Assembly (NCBI GenBank): GCA_018340375.1
Contig: JAFFJZ010000001.1
Span: forward strand, 59,512,001-59,576,000
Length of the DNA: 64,000 nucleotides
Source: Gonatopus flavifemur
Lineage: Eukaryota > Arthropoda > Insecta > Hymenoptera > Dryinidae
Reading direction: 5' to 3'
Part shown: one piece after another, positions 25,401-38,259 of the stretch
How positions within the stretch are numbered: position 1 is the stretch's first letter
Layout: the number at the start of each line of letters is the position of its first letter
Position numbers and translations under genes: made by a program
The notes under the pieces: generated by a model
What the model saw: the letters and a program-made list of their open reading frames with translations, nothing else
Told to the model about the DNA's origin: nothing
Databases searched by the model: none

Positions 25401-28400
25401 AGATATTTCTGATAGTAAATCATCGTTGATTCATCAATTTGCATGTGGAAAAATATTTGTCAAAACACCTCGTCAACTCTTTTTTGTATGGACAGCACAG
25501 AATATATCCAGACAGGATAAAACTCTGAAATATAACATATATGTTATCTTTAATGGCTTTGCGTTGTCTGGGTACTTGATGCGTGAACATAATATGAACA
25601 ATGTGGATATGACGAACTGTTCTCATTTACAATGGAAACTTTGCCTGACACAATGAATTTCTTCATCGTTATCCCGAACACGAAGGTCTAAAAAATGTTC
25701 AGTAGAGTCGCATCGAACGTCTGGACATTTGGCGGTCCATAAAACATTTCATAAACGTGAATGTATGTACAAAGAACCTAAATATCACCTCAAAAGTCTA
25801 GGTTCTTTTGGGATACTGCGTAAATCTCAACAGATCTAATAATATTTTTATTGTTTATTGAGTGGGGAATACATTTTTCTCCGTATGCATGAGAATATGA
25901 ACATTTATTCGCAATCCCTAGCCCAAATGCCCTATTTCATTCTCCTCCCTTGATATTACATTCAAAAATAACTTGAAACAATCATTGCAGAGTCAGTTAC
26001 ACCGAGCCAAATTTCTCATATTCGAAATAAAATTCTTCTCATGATTGCACCTCACACCGAATGAACTAATAAATGTCACGATGAAACGCAAAATTTCTGC
26101 GTTTCAACGTCCTGTACAATCTCTATCAACTCCTCACATTCTTTCATACAGAAGATCAACGGTACCTCTGCCATTAAAGAAAACGAATTCTTGGTTTGCA
26201 CACGCGATCAAGCAGCACAATGTACCTATTACGACACAACTCATATCGTTAGATATCCAAACGGCCTCTCATTATCTAATGGTTGTCATGTCAGCCAACT
26301 GTGCCAGGTCCTGATACGATATAGCCGGACACACATCGGCCAGACTCGAACTCTGCCAACAGTCGTTAAGTGGTCTGTTTAGCGTCACTTGCTGCATTTA
26401 ACGCTCGTTGACTCATCTCAACGAGGCGAGGGTGACAGAAGGAATAACTATTATAATTGAATTCACCTCGATAAGAATCTATTCGTTCCATTTCAATGCA
26501 ATTACGGGAATTCCAATTTGAAGAGTAAACAACGAAATGAATTAAAATAATGTGATTTTGAGAAATATTCTTCCATTCGATTCAGGCGTTCGTATTAATA
26601 CTTCGTTAATAGGTAATTTATTAAGGGAAGAAATATTCCGAACGAATTTGTATTTGGTGCACCGTACGGTCACGTGATTTTCATTAAAACTACCGCAACG
26701 ACCCCAAAATCGTTCGAGGACCCTCGATAGCCTTTCCCAGTCGCTCTTCTTCCCATTTCCCGTTTATTCTTCCTCTTTTTCTCTCCCTTGTTTTCTCTAT
26801 CCGTACCCACATATTCACTATTTTCGCTTGCCCAAATGAGTGTATATAAAAGCAATTCACATACGCACACGTTTGTAAATGTATCCCAACGCACAACGAC
26901 AAATGATTCGCAATGGGCATAAAATTTGGAGAACGAGAAAGGGCGTTTCACGAGTTGAGGAGCCAGTTTTACGAATGAGCAGTCACAGATGGCCAATTAC
27001 CATCGACAATAAATACAATTCAATTTTATATTCATTCCACTTAGCGCTTAGGCGCGGTAATCCATCACCGAGGATTATTTCGGCTATCTTCAGGCCAACC
27101 TACACGCGTACACCTACACGATCTCTTTCTTCGGATGCACTCTGTGCAGCATACATACATACAAGGATGTATAGATACTCCTACATCTTTAAGTAGGTCT
27201 GAACGCGTGATACATAATGCTAAGACCGGCTCTAATGTCATTCGTGAGCTAGGTATTTATGTTCGAGATGGCTGATAGAATGGCTACTGGTTATATGATT
27301 ACTTTTCATGGTAACCCTGGATCATCTCTCTGACTGCTTTTGTGACTTAAACGACTTACATCGTTATACTCTGAATTTGATCGTATTATATAGTTTGTAA
27401 ACATCCTTCCGAATCATAATAAATCGTTTCAACGTCCAACGAATGTTGAATTATTTTGATCTGTTGTGAATGCCTGGGGAAGATTTATCACGATTCTCAT
27501 CTTTTTTGTCAGACTCTTCTGAAATGTATACTGCTCTCGGAATACGCGATATATACTACGAACGAATGTAATTAGGAACTTTAGTGAATTAACAATGCCT
27601 CTTCGATTCTTGAATTCCCAACAAACTGCTATATTTTTGCGTGAAATATATTCAGAGTTAACTCTCGACTGAACGAGCTGGTAAATGGATTATTTACGAG
27701 AAAATGTTGTTCTATAATGGTATTCATAACCATCGCACATCCACAATAAAATACCATCGATTATTTTAATTGATACGAAACCGTAATCTAACCACCGAGT
27801 GGAAAAAAACGGGTATGCTGATGCAAACCCAGTTAATTTCTCTCCTCCTACAGATGAGAAAAGGAGAAGCACATAATCAAATTCCTATGTATTCCATCAC
27901 GCACACGTATATATTCACACATATACCAACACAACTCGACCGTGTATTAAGTTTGAAACTGTCGTAGTTGCCTTTCGTCGCGCTTCTTATGCAAATCAAG
28001 CGGAAAAACTCGCGTGTTTCCAACGTGTTTTAATTATTCAGGCGACAACTTTCTGCAATGAAATTAGAACTCTTCGCGCGCAATCGTGACTCCTTGCGAC
28101 AAGTGTTCTGTTCATGGCCGACGTATTCCACCAACCAACCCCAACCCCCTCGCTCCGTTCAGAGAAGAAAACTGGATAGCGGTACGAAGCTTAGCTGAGA
28201 TATACTTTAATCCACACCAGGAATGAGTGGGACAAAGAAGCGGCGAGAGAAGAAAAGATTAAGAAAATAAGACGAGCCAGGTAACGTCATTCGTAGAAGC
28301 TCTACGTTCGCTCTCCGAGTCTTGCAAAAGAACGTCATTTCAACTCTCTACGGAACTTTAAGACAAAACGATGTCGCAATGAAATTTGGGTTGACGTTTC

Positions 28401-29160
28401 TCTCGGTGGAAGGAAAAAAAAGAAACAGGAAAGGAAATGAGTGGAAGGAAAAATTGAAGAGAAGGAATTACAGTGACCTCGATCTGTTGTGGAGAAAATA
28501 ATCTTCTTATGTGATGTATGTGCATGAGTTCGATGCTGGTATCACATGATTTCTGATACGAAATCTTATATGCATTTATTCAATCATGAGCAGTTGGAAA
28601 TCACAACGGTTGTTGTCGCTTTGTATGCGTCATTGATATGTGTTCTTTCAAATTGGAATCATGATACAGAGGTATTGTGAAAGAATGTATACGAAAGTTG
28701 GTCGGGAAACGGGAACGCCATAGCGTTTCGTATGTTCCTTCATGCGGGAAAGTTGTAAAGTTGTAATCATTTGAAATGAACTATCAGATTTGAGGAGTTT
28801 CAAATGAAGATACTTTGGGAGAGAAGAGATATTTGATAATCATGATCAAGATTCCCAAGATATATTTCAGGTACCTTCGTGATATCTCAAAAAATACAGA
28901 TCTAATATAACCTTCTACTCATCTTCTAGGAGAAATGTTAAGATATCTTGTTGTTCTTTGGCATACGAACCATTCAAAAAAGTCTTCCAGGAGAAAATTG
29001 TATGGGGAAATTGGAATTCCGCTGTAGTACGTACGTGTCTAAATTATATAAGAAATCAGGCGTTTCACACCGTAAAAAGTCTGACTGAAAGTGGCTGCAA
29101 CTTACTTGAAAACTTGACTGCAATTCAGCCTTTTCCATTGTGTCGGCATTCCCCGTGAAA
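25400..29160. other. Non-coding, some regulatory-looking stretches
   Basis: GC-richer pieces at 26330-26440 (ttaacgctcgttgactcatc and neighbours) and 27970-28330 (accaaccaaccccaacccc) stand out from the AT-rich background and might be regulatory. 28790-28950 has gatatctc / agatatttg words like those in 7011-7269. Frames of 92-108 residues (25378-25656, 26670-26996) are unrecognised. Confidence 0.4.
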
Positions 29161-29164
29161 AAAT

Positions 29165-29645
29165 TGTCCACGACTGCTCACGCTTGATGACTGAAGCCTA
29201 ATCACGCGTGATCAGGCCTCAATTTTATACCCACGTGATGAGGACTTATCATGCCCAATCACGCTTGATTATGCTCCATTGTACGTGAGGAATTCATACC
29301 AAACCAATAAGTTCGCCGTAAGGAATGAAACTGTAACAATGTTATAAAACACTAATTCATTGTCAATCATTTCTACTTATTGCGCTTATGCAGCTCCCAT
29401 TTTCTATTTTTCAGTTTTCAAGCATGATCATGCGTGATGAGGCGTACGCGCCTGCGTTTGAGGCCGATTCAACATAATGAAGCATGTGTATTCGTGATAA
29501 ATAAAATCAACACACAGTGATTTTGTATGACTATTCTTCAGTCGGTGAGATTTTGCATGATCACGGGCGAGAATGGTTTGTCTGGTATGATCACAGGCGG
29601 TTTTCACGTGGGTACAAAACTGAAGCGTTGGAAGTGATGACAAAG
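29165..29645. repeat. Word cluster, word tgatcacgcgtgatca
   Basis: Palindromic words such as tcacgcttgatgac, cacgcgtgatcagg, cacgtgatgagg, atgatcatgcgtgatgagg and gcatgatcacggg recur over 480 bases on both strands. The cluster abuts the Penelope-like remnant. No gene. Confidence 0.5.
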
Positions 29646-29727
29646 CTCAAAAATGAACGACCAGGTGTAATCAGTCTCACTCACGTGCAGTCAGTATTGG
29701 ACACCAAGAATTTTGCCGAATAATGTC

Positions 29728-30060
29728 CATGATTAGACCTGATCAATTGTTTCAGCGATGGTTCGCTGGATGTTTTTTTGCGACTTTCAAGAAGATACAG
29801 ATTTTTAGCTTCCGGAGTGGAGCCGCGTCTGGAATCGGTTTGTTGCGGTCACGCATGAAAAGTCGGTCACACATGACAACCCATCCTTCCTATATAAGAG
29901 CCTCCGGGAGGGAACGTAGGCTCATACCGCCCTGAAGAAGCCAGCTGCAATGATGGCGAAACGTCGGCAACAAACCGATTCCAGACGCGGCTCCACTCCG
30001 GAAGCTCAAAATCTGTATCATGATTAGACCTGAACGATTTTTTCACAAGTTGTTTTGGAT
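29728..30060 (+). mobile_element. Penelope-like element terminal remnant (inferred), inverted-repeat structure
   Basis: Two 54-bp arms at 29793-29846 and 29967-30020 are inverted and nearly identical (both contain gcttccggagtgg or its complement). A direct repeat, tgattagacctga, sits outside them at 29731 and 30021. Between the arms are a TATA-like tatataag at 29890, a small hairpin cctccgggagg, and ctgaaga...gaaacgtc at 29932-29965. Terminal regions of Penelope-like elements are known to carry such hammerhead motifs and can be arranged in inverted orientation. No RT or GIY-YIG coding sequence remains here. Confidence 0.5.
29929..29970 (+). ncRNA. Hammerhead-ribozyme-like core
   Basis: Order seen: GCC, then CTGAAGA (matches core CUGANGA), then AGCCA ... 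TGGC (stem II), then GAAA, then CGTC giving a GUC cleavage triplet, then GGC, which can pair with the leading GCC (stem I). Stem III would be minimal (AC/GU), as described for Penelope-type hammerheads that act as dimers. Activity is not shown by sequence alone. Confidence 0.5.
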
Positions 30061-30064
30061 GCTC

Positions 30065-31250
30065 ACTTTTAGCTGAAATAGGGCTAGTTTTGGCTGCATC
30101 TTAAAATCAGTCAATACGAAGGTTAAAAGTAAGTGTTACTTTTTACTGTGTAAGTTCAATTCGACTTTGATTTTTGGCACGCTGCCGTTGCTTGTAATTT
30201 GCCTTAGAACGATAGTGGATGAAACTAACTGTAACCTTGTGGAGTATGCTTCTAAACCCTTGCGAATTATTATTTGCTCACGAAAGGAGGAATTATATTC
30301 ACTATGCGTGAAATTCTCAAACGAAGTTTTATGGTCAAATCTGTTTTACATCCCTCAAAGTGGGTAGAGAAGAGGATATATAAGAATGGTGTTGTAAAGA
30401 AAAATGTTTTCATAACAATGTTTTTAAAGTACTGTAAAATGGGATCGTATACTTGAATGCTACACATGAGCTGTAAAAGATATCCAAACGGAATATTTTC
30501 AGTTACAGAATTAATGATTCTTGGGTGGTAGAAATATGAGTGCAATTCTGAAAGTATCAACCGAGTATCGCGAAAACGTTATATTCAGAGAAGATAAATG
30601 AAACATTGGACGATATGTTATGGAATGAGTGTGTACGTCTGGCACTTATTTGGTAATAACAATATCACTCGTGCCATTTTGAACATACAAAGTGGCATGT
30701 TTGGCGCCACGTTTATATGAATAAAATTATTTGCTTCTAGGAATGAGTGTATGTAGTTGAGTAAAAATCGAAAGGGTAAAGCAAAGAGTAGAGTACAAGA
30801 ATCACTTTCTCTCTCTACCTTCTTATTCATCTCTTCTTCTACTTCCATTTCTTCTTCTTCTTCTTCTTCTTCTTCTTCTTCTTCCTCTCCCCTTTCTAAC
30901 CATGATGGTATAGATGTTGATTGCGAGGCGGCAGCTGTGTTTTATGCGCCAACGTTGCTCTCGGCTTTTCTTATATTATATTATCGGCGTGTTGAACGGC
31001 AGTTCATTCCTGTTCCTACAAACTGTGAATATTATATTCTGCACGTGCCCATGGCTATGCGAAACGAGACGAGCAAGCCAAAGCTGTTGTTATTGCTGTT
31101 ATTCAGATAATCGTAACTCGTGTAGATTAAATCAGATAAAAAATGAAGTTATGTACTTTTTTAGCATTCCATAAGTCACGTGATTTGAAAGCTTGAATAT
31201 GTACAATCGTACAAATATTGTACGCATGAGCGGCATAATGTTGCTCAACA
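30065..31250. other. Non-coding with a (TTC)n run
   Basis: A cttctt run of about 37 bases at 30848-30884 creates a poly-Ser frame. Nothing else recognised. Confidence 0.5.
30848..30884. repeat. Microsatellite, (TTC)n
   Basis: About 12 perfect ttc units. Confidence 0.95.
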
Positions 31251-31254
31251 GTGA

Positions 31255-31965
31255 CGGGCAAAGACTTATGCATACCGATTGGACGAGATCTGGCTCAAAC
31301 CCGCCCCAAGGTTGCCACGGGTGGCCTCAGCTTGGCTCAAGTTCGATCCGATTGTTCTGTACACTAACCCAAGCTTGTATTTTCTATAATGACAATGGGC
31401 CCCAGGCTGGGTTCATCCTCTTCAACCCAGTATTAGGGAATGACGATGGGGTCCATGTTGGCTCAATCTTGGCCCTGTTGTGCTTTCCCATACAATTATA
31501 GTTGGTAAAAAATGAAGATAATGAATCTTAGTGCGGGCACAATTGAACTCGGCCCCAATTTGGACCAGCGTTCGGCCAAGATTGGGGTGAATTTATATTC
31601 CGAGCATGTGCGTACAATCCTTAGCGTGTATGAATTTTGGTCCCACTTTGGTCCAGTCTTGGGCCCATATAGGCACGATGGGGCACAACACTAGGCCCAA
31701 AACTGGGACAAAGTGAGGCTGAAATCCCTACCCGCTGGGGTAGAATTCAAAGCAATTTGCCAATTTGAAAAAAAAGGAAGGGGCAGTATTGATTGCCTAG
31801 TCTGGGTTCATGCTGGGTCCATGATGTTACCAATCCTCGGGTAAAGCAATACAGGCAAGCTGAGAACGATGTTATCATGTCAGGGTTGGCCTCATTGGTG
31901 ACCCTCAGCTTGGCCCCACGTTGGGCAGCATGGGGACCCACCCTGGGCTTAGATTGGGCCCGCCG
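31255..31965. repeat. Word cluster, word ccaagcttgggcc
   Basis: Words such as gcttggctcaa, tgggcccag, ggcccaagac and cagcttggcccca appear on both strands throughout. The frames of 102 and 60 residues found here are read-through. Same word type occurs at 33060-33400, 40300-40460, 41150-41470, 6110-6200 and 63270-63345. Confidence 0.5.
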
Positions 31966-31984
31966 TTAATACACACTTGGGAAG

Positions 31985-33017
31985 ATATACAGGGTGTCCT
32001 ATTTTATTCTTGAAATGCAAATATCTCAAAAACATGCCTCGCAAACCAAAAGTACTTCATACCATAGTTGTTATACAAAGAGGGGGCCACAAAACTGCGA
32101 TATCGATTTCATCATAGATGGCGTTATGATCGATTGAAATGAGGTCAACATCATTTTTTCAAACGGGAACCCCCACTTTTTATTGCATATCTTGATTCTA
32201 CGCGAAAAAATGAGGAATTTTTGTTTGAAACATTTTTCCTAAATTCTTGAAGATGGAAACGGTGGAAAATGAGGTTGATGAAAAAGTTCTAACTGCATTG
32301 TGTGTGAAGCAACGCTCAACAAACGAAGCAAAACAAGCATAATTTCAGAGAAGAAATTGAACACAAAACAAAACAAATGTCATGTCCAAAACATTGTAAA
32401 TGACTTCAATTCAATGTAACTCTTCTAATGCAGTAGAACTATCTCATCAACCTCATTCTCCACCGTTTCCATCTTCAAGAATTTAGGAAAAATGTTTGAA
32501 ACAAAACTTCCTCATTTTTTCGCGTAGAATCATGATATGCGATAAGAAGTAGGAGTTTCCATTTAAAAAATTGAAGTTCACCTCAGTTTCACTGACCACA
32601 GCGCCATCCACTATGGAACTGATATCGCCATTGTGTCGTCCCCTCTCTTAACAACAACATTCGAATGAGATATTTTGGCTCTTGGATGCATTCCACAAGA
32701 TATTCGCATATTGTTTCATAGACTTTATTTTTCATCGATTGTGGCGCCATCTTCAGAAATTTAGAAAAACGTTTCAAGCAAGAGTTACTCAGTTTTTTGC
32801 GTAGAATCAAGATATGCAATAAAAAGTGGGGGTTCCCGTTTAAAAAAATGATGTTGACCTCATTTTAATCGATCCTAACGCCATCTATGATGAAACTGAT
32901 ATCGCAGTTTTGTGGTTCCCTCTTTGTATAACAACTTTGGTATAAAGTACTTTTGGTTGAGAATGCATGTTTTTGAGATATTTGCATTTAAAGATTAAAA
33001 TGGGACACTCTGTATAT
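31985..33017. mobile_element. 1 kb foldback element with acagggtgtcc ends
   Basis: The left terminus reads atatacagggtgtcctattt; the complement of the right terminus reads atatacagagtgtcccattt. Pairing continues inward for about 300 bp (aatgcaaatatctc, gatatcgatttcatca, tttttcctaaattcttgaag and others). Part of the right arm is present twice (about 32450-32590 and 32720-32880). No transposase frame. Confidence 0.75.
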
Positions 33018-33049
33018 CATATTTGATTCACGTGTAGAATTAGAGCTGG

Positions 33050-33440
33050 ACTCAATGGTACATAGACATACTAAACAGTGGACGAATGGCTCAACGCTGG
33101 GCCATCCTTGACCTAGGATGCATACTTAAAAGTGATCCAAGTGTGGGAAAGCTTTGGAATGATAACATCGTACCGGGTTTGGTACTTGATATTGAACCAG
33201 AATACAGATTCAAGTTTGGACCAATCATGCAAACCCAAGAAAATACATCTTTAGAAATGTTCAAAGGAAGTCACATCAACACATGCTAATATTGAGAAGA
33301 CTGAAAGGAACTCAAACTTGTCCCAGGCTTGGCCCATGTGCCAGCAACAAACTATGGCGAAACACAATTGGACCAACATTTTTCTGTACTTGTCCCATTG
33401 TTCCAAATGATCAGTCGGTCATGGTACATTATTCTGGGAA
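33050..33440. repeat. Word cluster, ccaagcttggacca type
   Basis: Contains ggcccaacgctgggcca-like, agtttggaccaatc, gtcccaggcttggcccatg and gtcccattgttccaa words on both strands. It lies next to the foldback element ending at 33017. No gene. Confidence 0.45.
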
Positions 33441-33444
33441 TATT

Positions 33445-36245
33445 CCCAGGATAACCCCCGTAGAAACAAGCATTGGTGATGAAAAATTGTATCCATGAAT
33501 ACACAACCATCCATGTTGAAGCACATAAATGATGCGCATAAGCAGAGATTGAATTTGGTTTTTTTAATAGCTGAAGACTTGTTAGCTGCAAGAATCTCAA
33601 ATACATTCTTATGGAGGAATTAATTTCCCAGTGATGGTTCCTAATCATTAGCATGTAATAGAAGTATCTCTGGTTTTGCTTATATTCATTTAGCTTGTTC
33701 GTATAAGCATAAGAAAAATTTTAATTACCTCGTTTCTTCACCGAAACTCAACTAACAACCTTTCAATCGAATTCGCGATCAGCTCCTCTGATAACGCTGC
33801 ACCCAGCCCAAAATGTGGTTCTGAGAGAACATTATAGAGTCAAGCAGAGCATATTTCATACCCACGCATAATCAGAATATGGAGAAAACACGCAGAACTC
33901 TGAACTATAGTGATAGGATGATATACCTGAGACTAGATCTCTTGTGAATTTTCATCTTTTTTTAGCTGCTTTCAAAGTTAATCAAGGCAATTTTAAATGA
34001 TACAACATAAACAACCTGCAATACCGTTTTTGTACAACTCTCCGAGTAAAATTGCACAGTATTTGTATTGTCTTCAATTGTCATTTAACTTGTCAATCAT
34101 TCAAATCACTCTAAAACAGGATTCCTCTAAAATTGAAGAATTTTCCGTGAATATCCGTGATGGTCAAAACTGAGAATTCAGTACATGGAAGACAGAAAAT
34201 AACATCTTCCATTCCACAGTACCTATTTTATATTATTAAATATAACAGGAAACAAGCATTTCCGGTTATTAGGTAGTATCCAACAATCCCCAACTATGTC
34301 GAATTTAATTTAAACGTACATTATCAATAATTGAGTCATACGTGAATGCAAATGAAGATAATGTTTATCAATAACTTTGAGGAACTGAAAATAACTACGA
34401 AGAGTACATCGAAATACTACCAAGCGATAATTATTTAATCGAAAAATTGATTAGGTGTTCGAGGAATTCCAATCTCCGATAATGAATGCGAATGAAATGT
34501 CGATTACAGGACAAATATCCATCAAATCACACGACCACGACACATCAGGGTCCTAATGATTTTCCAAAACATTATAAGAATAATATTTCAGTACATTATA
34601 AAAATTTGAGAGAATTACATTCCCTTTCATTGCTATTTCAGTATTTGTCTCTCCCCTAAGATGAATAAATATTTTCTTCTCTCCTACGTACGTGCAGTTC
34701 AATCAAATAGAAAACCCAACAGACTCCATGGAACACACGCATGATGTCTCTTTCCTGCCTCCTTTGCGATGATACAACAGTATTTTTTCCTCCTGTGATT
34801 TTTTCATTCATTGGAGTTTTACAGTTGAGAGAAGTTCTGTTGTGATCTTGGTCTCCTATTGTGCGATGTTCTTCTTACAGACCAGTAACGGTGGTGGAGT
34901 AGAAATGAGGAATAAAAGGGAATGGGAAGAGCGAAGTCAGTCTTATTTATGGCTATATTAATCCTTAAATGGTATCTAATGTCACACCAGGCACGGCGTG
35001 GTGTGGCGCTGATCTATCTGATGGCAGAAACAGCAACAGCAGCAGTAGCAGCAGCGGTAGAAGAAGAGGGACGTGGATGGGCGAGCCACTTCTCTGTGTA
35101 GGACTTGTGTGCCCATTGTCATACTTATTCATACGTGTGTTTTTGTCCACGTTGCTGCTGTTACTGTTACTTTCAGACAGCAACAGCAGTAGTCAGTCCA
35201 ATACGACCGCACAGCAGAGTACAAACGATGGTGTCGAGTTACCGGATGGTACACCGCGGGGTGTCCATGACTTATACCTTCTTTGGTTAGCCTGGTTCTT
35301 CACCCCTGTTCCATCCCTCCCTTTCTCCCTGCGACCTCTGTGATCTTGCCACACTTCTCTTCCCTCTTTTCATTAGACTAATATCAAATCCTTATACCAC
35401 TTCATTAAGTTCCTAATGTCACTTCCATGCCCAACGAACCGATGCATCTATTTTCTTCTTTTTCCTGCCTTTTTATGACATTCCTTTGATGATGCATAAT
35501 CAACCCTCGTTATCCGATACCTTAATGTTGGCGTGTCAATGAACCAATATAATTCTCTTTCGTTGATACAGGATCAAATGATCAGATCAAAGGCTCTGAG
35601 GGGGTACATTCATTGAAATCGCATAAAACGTAAAACTCGATGCACGTCCAGTTCGAATATATGCATCAATTTTGTGAAGAATTATTCATAGTTGTATTGA
35701 TTTTCATATGTATATACATATATTTTGACATCTAGAATACTTGATGCTTTTTCCTATTCCTGATTAGTATTCCCGCTCCCCTCCGCACACGCACTTATAG
35801 TTATTGCTATATCGATTCGAATCAGAATTCTTTTCATGTACAACAAACTTTTGTATCTGCGCGTTCAACCAACCAAGCAACCCCAAACAATGTCGAAGGG
35901 GATGAAAATAATGGACCATGCGAATAAATCAGTTGTATTCCTGCAACTGTGATATCTTTCATTTCTTACCCGCATTCATTTATATCATCTATGTATGTAG
36001 AACATACGAACCGAGTCGCAGAGGAGAAAGGAGAAAATAATTTCAGTTTTAGAGCAAACCGAAGGTTCCCAAATGCTTTGTCTTATTTGTACCTTACATG
36101 GTTCAGCACGTATTGAACCAATCGCGTATACAACTTGTAACTCGAATTGATGTACTTAGAATTTGTCATGTCATTATGAAAATAAAATGTTCAACTGCAG
36201 GCGTTTGAGTTCAGATTTAAGATCAGAAGGATCATCAGTTATTTG
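33445..36245. other. Non-coding with CAG-rich patch
   Basis: agcagtagcagcagc at 35037-35055 and a second CAG/CTG patch at 35150-35190 in inverted sense lie in a GC-richer block (34970-35340) that is open for 124 codons on the plus strand. The frame is Ser/Leu low-complexity with one hydrophobic run and is not called a gene. The rest is featureless. Confidence 0.4.
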
Positions 36246-36249
36246 GGAA

Positions 36250-36461
36250 AGTCAAACCCAGATATCAATTTAACCTTGTTGCAATGTTGTCATGCAAGCT
36301 TGTGACATGGTTGATATGAGCCTCCTCGTTGACACATGACAAGGGTACAAGCTTACAAAACCCTTGCAGCAGAGTTATAGCAGCCTTACACTGATAAGGT
36401 TGTCAATAACAAGTCAAAAACAATCGAATGACAAGTCTGACAAGCTTATGACAAGCTTACA
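36250..36461. repeat. Word cluster, word gacaagcttgtca
   Basis: ttgtcatgcaagcttgtgac, gacaagcttatgacaagc and aacaagtcaaaaacaat words recur. It begins with acccagatatcaa, resembling the CCCAGA-type ends, and abuts the element at 36462. A related cluster is at 46560-46690. Confidence 0.45.
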
Positions 36462-36781
36462 TCCCAAGCAGCAACGGAAGTTCAAAGTATATACGAAATA
36501 GAAACGTTCGTAGAATTTACGAATGAGGTACGAAGAACATATAACGGACGTTCATGGAATTTTCGAATGAGACTGTGTTGAATATATTTAGAACGTACAT
36601 TAGTACATTCGAAATGTACGATATTCATTCAATCAACGTTCGATTAACGTACCATCGTATATTCGATTACATACATTCGATGAACATGCATAGCACCTAT
36701 GAAATGGTCTTTTGGAATGTACATAGAACATATTTCGAATATCCTAAGAACGTTCATAGTACATTCTGGTGCTACTTGAGA
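36462..36781. mobile_element. Word-interior inverted element, word acgttcatag / ttcgaat
   Basis: The left end is tcccaagcagcaacggaagt; the complement of the right end is tctcaagtagcaccagaatg. The interior repeats acgttcgta, gaacatat, ttcgaat and cattcga on both strands. The 104-residue frame reads through it and is not a gene. Confidence 0.58.
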
Positions 36782-37039
36782 TGTTATCTGAGGACATTCA
36801 ACGGGATGGTAATAGTAGATGGCTACTCTGAAGGTAAGAGCTTCTTCGTTATCTTGGAGATCTGCTGATGTGATAGAGGCTTAGTCTTTCACTTGCGAAG
36901 CAAACTTTCAATGAATTAATTGTAAATAGGTTTCCGTGGTTAATGAGAATAGGGAGAATGATTTTCAAGGCCACGAACAATGAACATGAGGACAAATTGT
37001 TTTGCAGCGCAATAATATAGATTGAATTTTTTCAGAATC

Positions 37040-37270
37040 ATTTCGAATGAGATCCGGATAGAACCTAATTAGAGCCCGGACACAAAGACCAGCTTGATTC
37101 CCAGATAGAAACGCTCCCAAGACCTCGGGGATTGGGGTTCTAACTCTAATTCGTGAGATGAATCCCAAGCGAGACCCGAAGAACCCGAGTGAAATCCGGG
37201 CACAAGTATTGGATTAGTCGCCGTATAGAGACGGATAAAGTTTCGGTATCCATCTGATTTTTTGAGCAAG
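37040..37270. repeat. Word cluster, gatccgg / gagacccg
   Basis: Degenerate cggatagaacc, gagcccggac, gagacccgaag and aaatccgggc words with an internal ttcccagatagaaacg that resembles the CCCAGA-type ends. Related in wording to 20860-21130. No gene. Confidence 0.4.
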
Positions 37271-37274
37271 GAAG

Positions 37275-38255
37275 CGCTTACCAGAATCTGATGAAGTAAC
37301 TAGCACTGGACCGTTCGTTCATCCTTAGCAATAATTATAACGTGGTTGAGGTAAATTTCTAATTAACGTGTGATGAATCCATATTCCATATGATTGGTAA
37401 TTAGGGTAGCGCAAAGAACCAAACATTTTTTATTTCCGTGTCTTGTATGCAAATAAGTTAGTTTTTCATATTTTAAGAGTCGTCTCTAAAGATCAACTTG
37501 AAAAGAAATTTTATAGCGCCACTCAGACGTTTTTTAGTTCTAAGAACAGTAAAAATTCATTCGTTTCATTTTTCAATTTTTTTTTCTCATCGCAATAAAA
37601 TTCAGTACCTAAAAAAATAGTAACGTCCTCGAAGTTAGAGCTCAAAATATTCATCTTTAAAGATTGCTCAAAATTGAGGAACATTTTTCAATTCATTGCT
37701 GTTGATGTTTTCGAGTGACCTTAAAAATTCATACTGACATTCAATAAGTATTATCACTTCTAATTAACACCTCACACCACGAGATACACTACGAGATGAA
37801 AAAGAAATCCAACACATCACGAGAATATAAATTTCCCTGATCAATAAATTGGATTAATTTCAAAAACTTTAATGAATCAAATCAATCAATTAGAGTACTC
37901 AGCGAATTCCATAAATCTCAGGGATTTAATTTTTTTTCTTTTTTTAATAAATTTTGTGTCTGTGCTCGAGAACATCGGAAGCGATATATTAAAAAATGTT
38001 TATTTATTCCAAACGACTTTAGAAATAAATATTTTGAGCTGTAACTATGAGGAATTTACTGCTTCTTCAAATACAAAATCTCACAGCAACGAAGGAAAAA
38101 GATTGGAGAATAGAAGAAAATTAATTTTGACTATTTTTAGAATTAAAAAAAATCTTGAATAGCCTCCAAAAGATTTTTTTGAGCTGATCTTGAGAGGGGG
38201 TGCCTTAAAACATGAAAAGCTAACAAATTTTCATGACACAATCGGTTTTTTTACG
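37275..38255. other. Non-coding, nothing recognised
   Basis: AT-rich. A 96-residue frame at 37872-38162 is Asn/Lys/Ile rich and composition-driven. Confidence 0.45.
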
Positions 38256-38259
38256 ACAT

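Noticed and set aside
29165..29645. CRISPR-like array
   Set aside because: Word spacing is irregular, copies are degenerate and on both strands, and the context is eukaryotic.
34969..35343. 124-residue plus-strand frame with a hydrophobic run
   Set aside because: Composition is CAG/CTG-driven Ser and Leu low complexity, the opposite strand is also open, and no domain or splice partner is seen.
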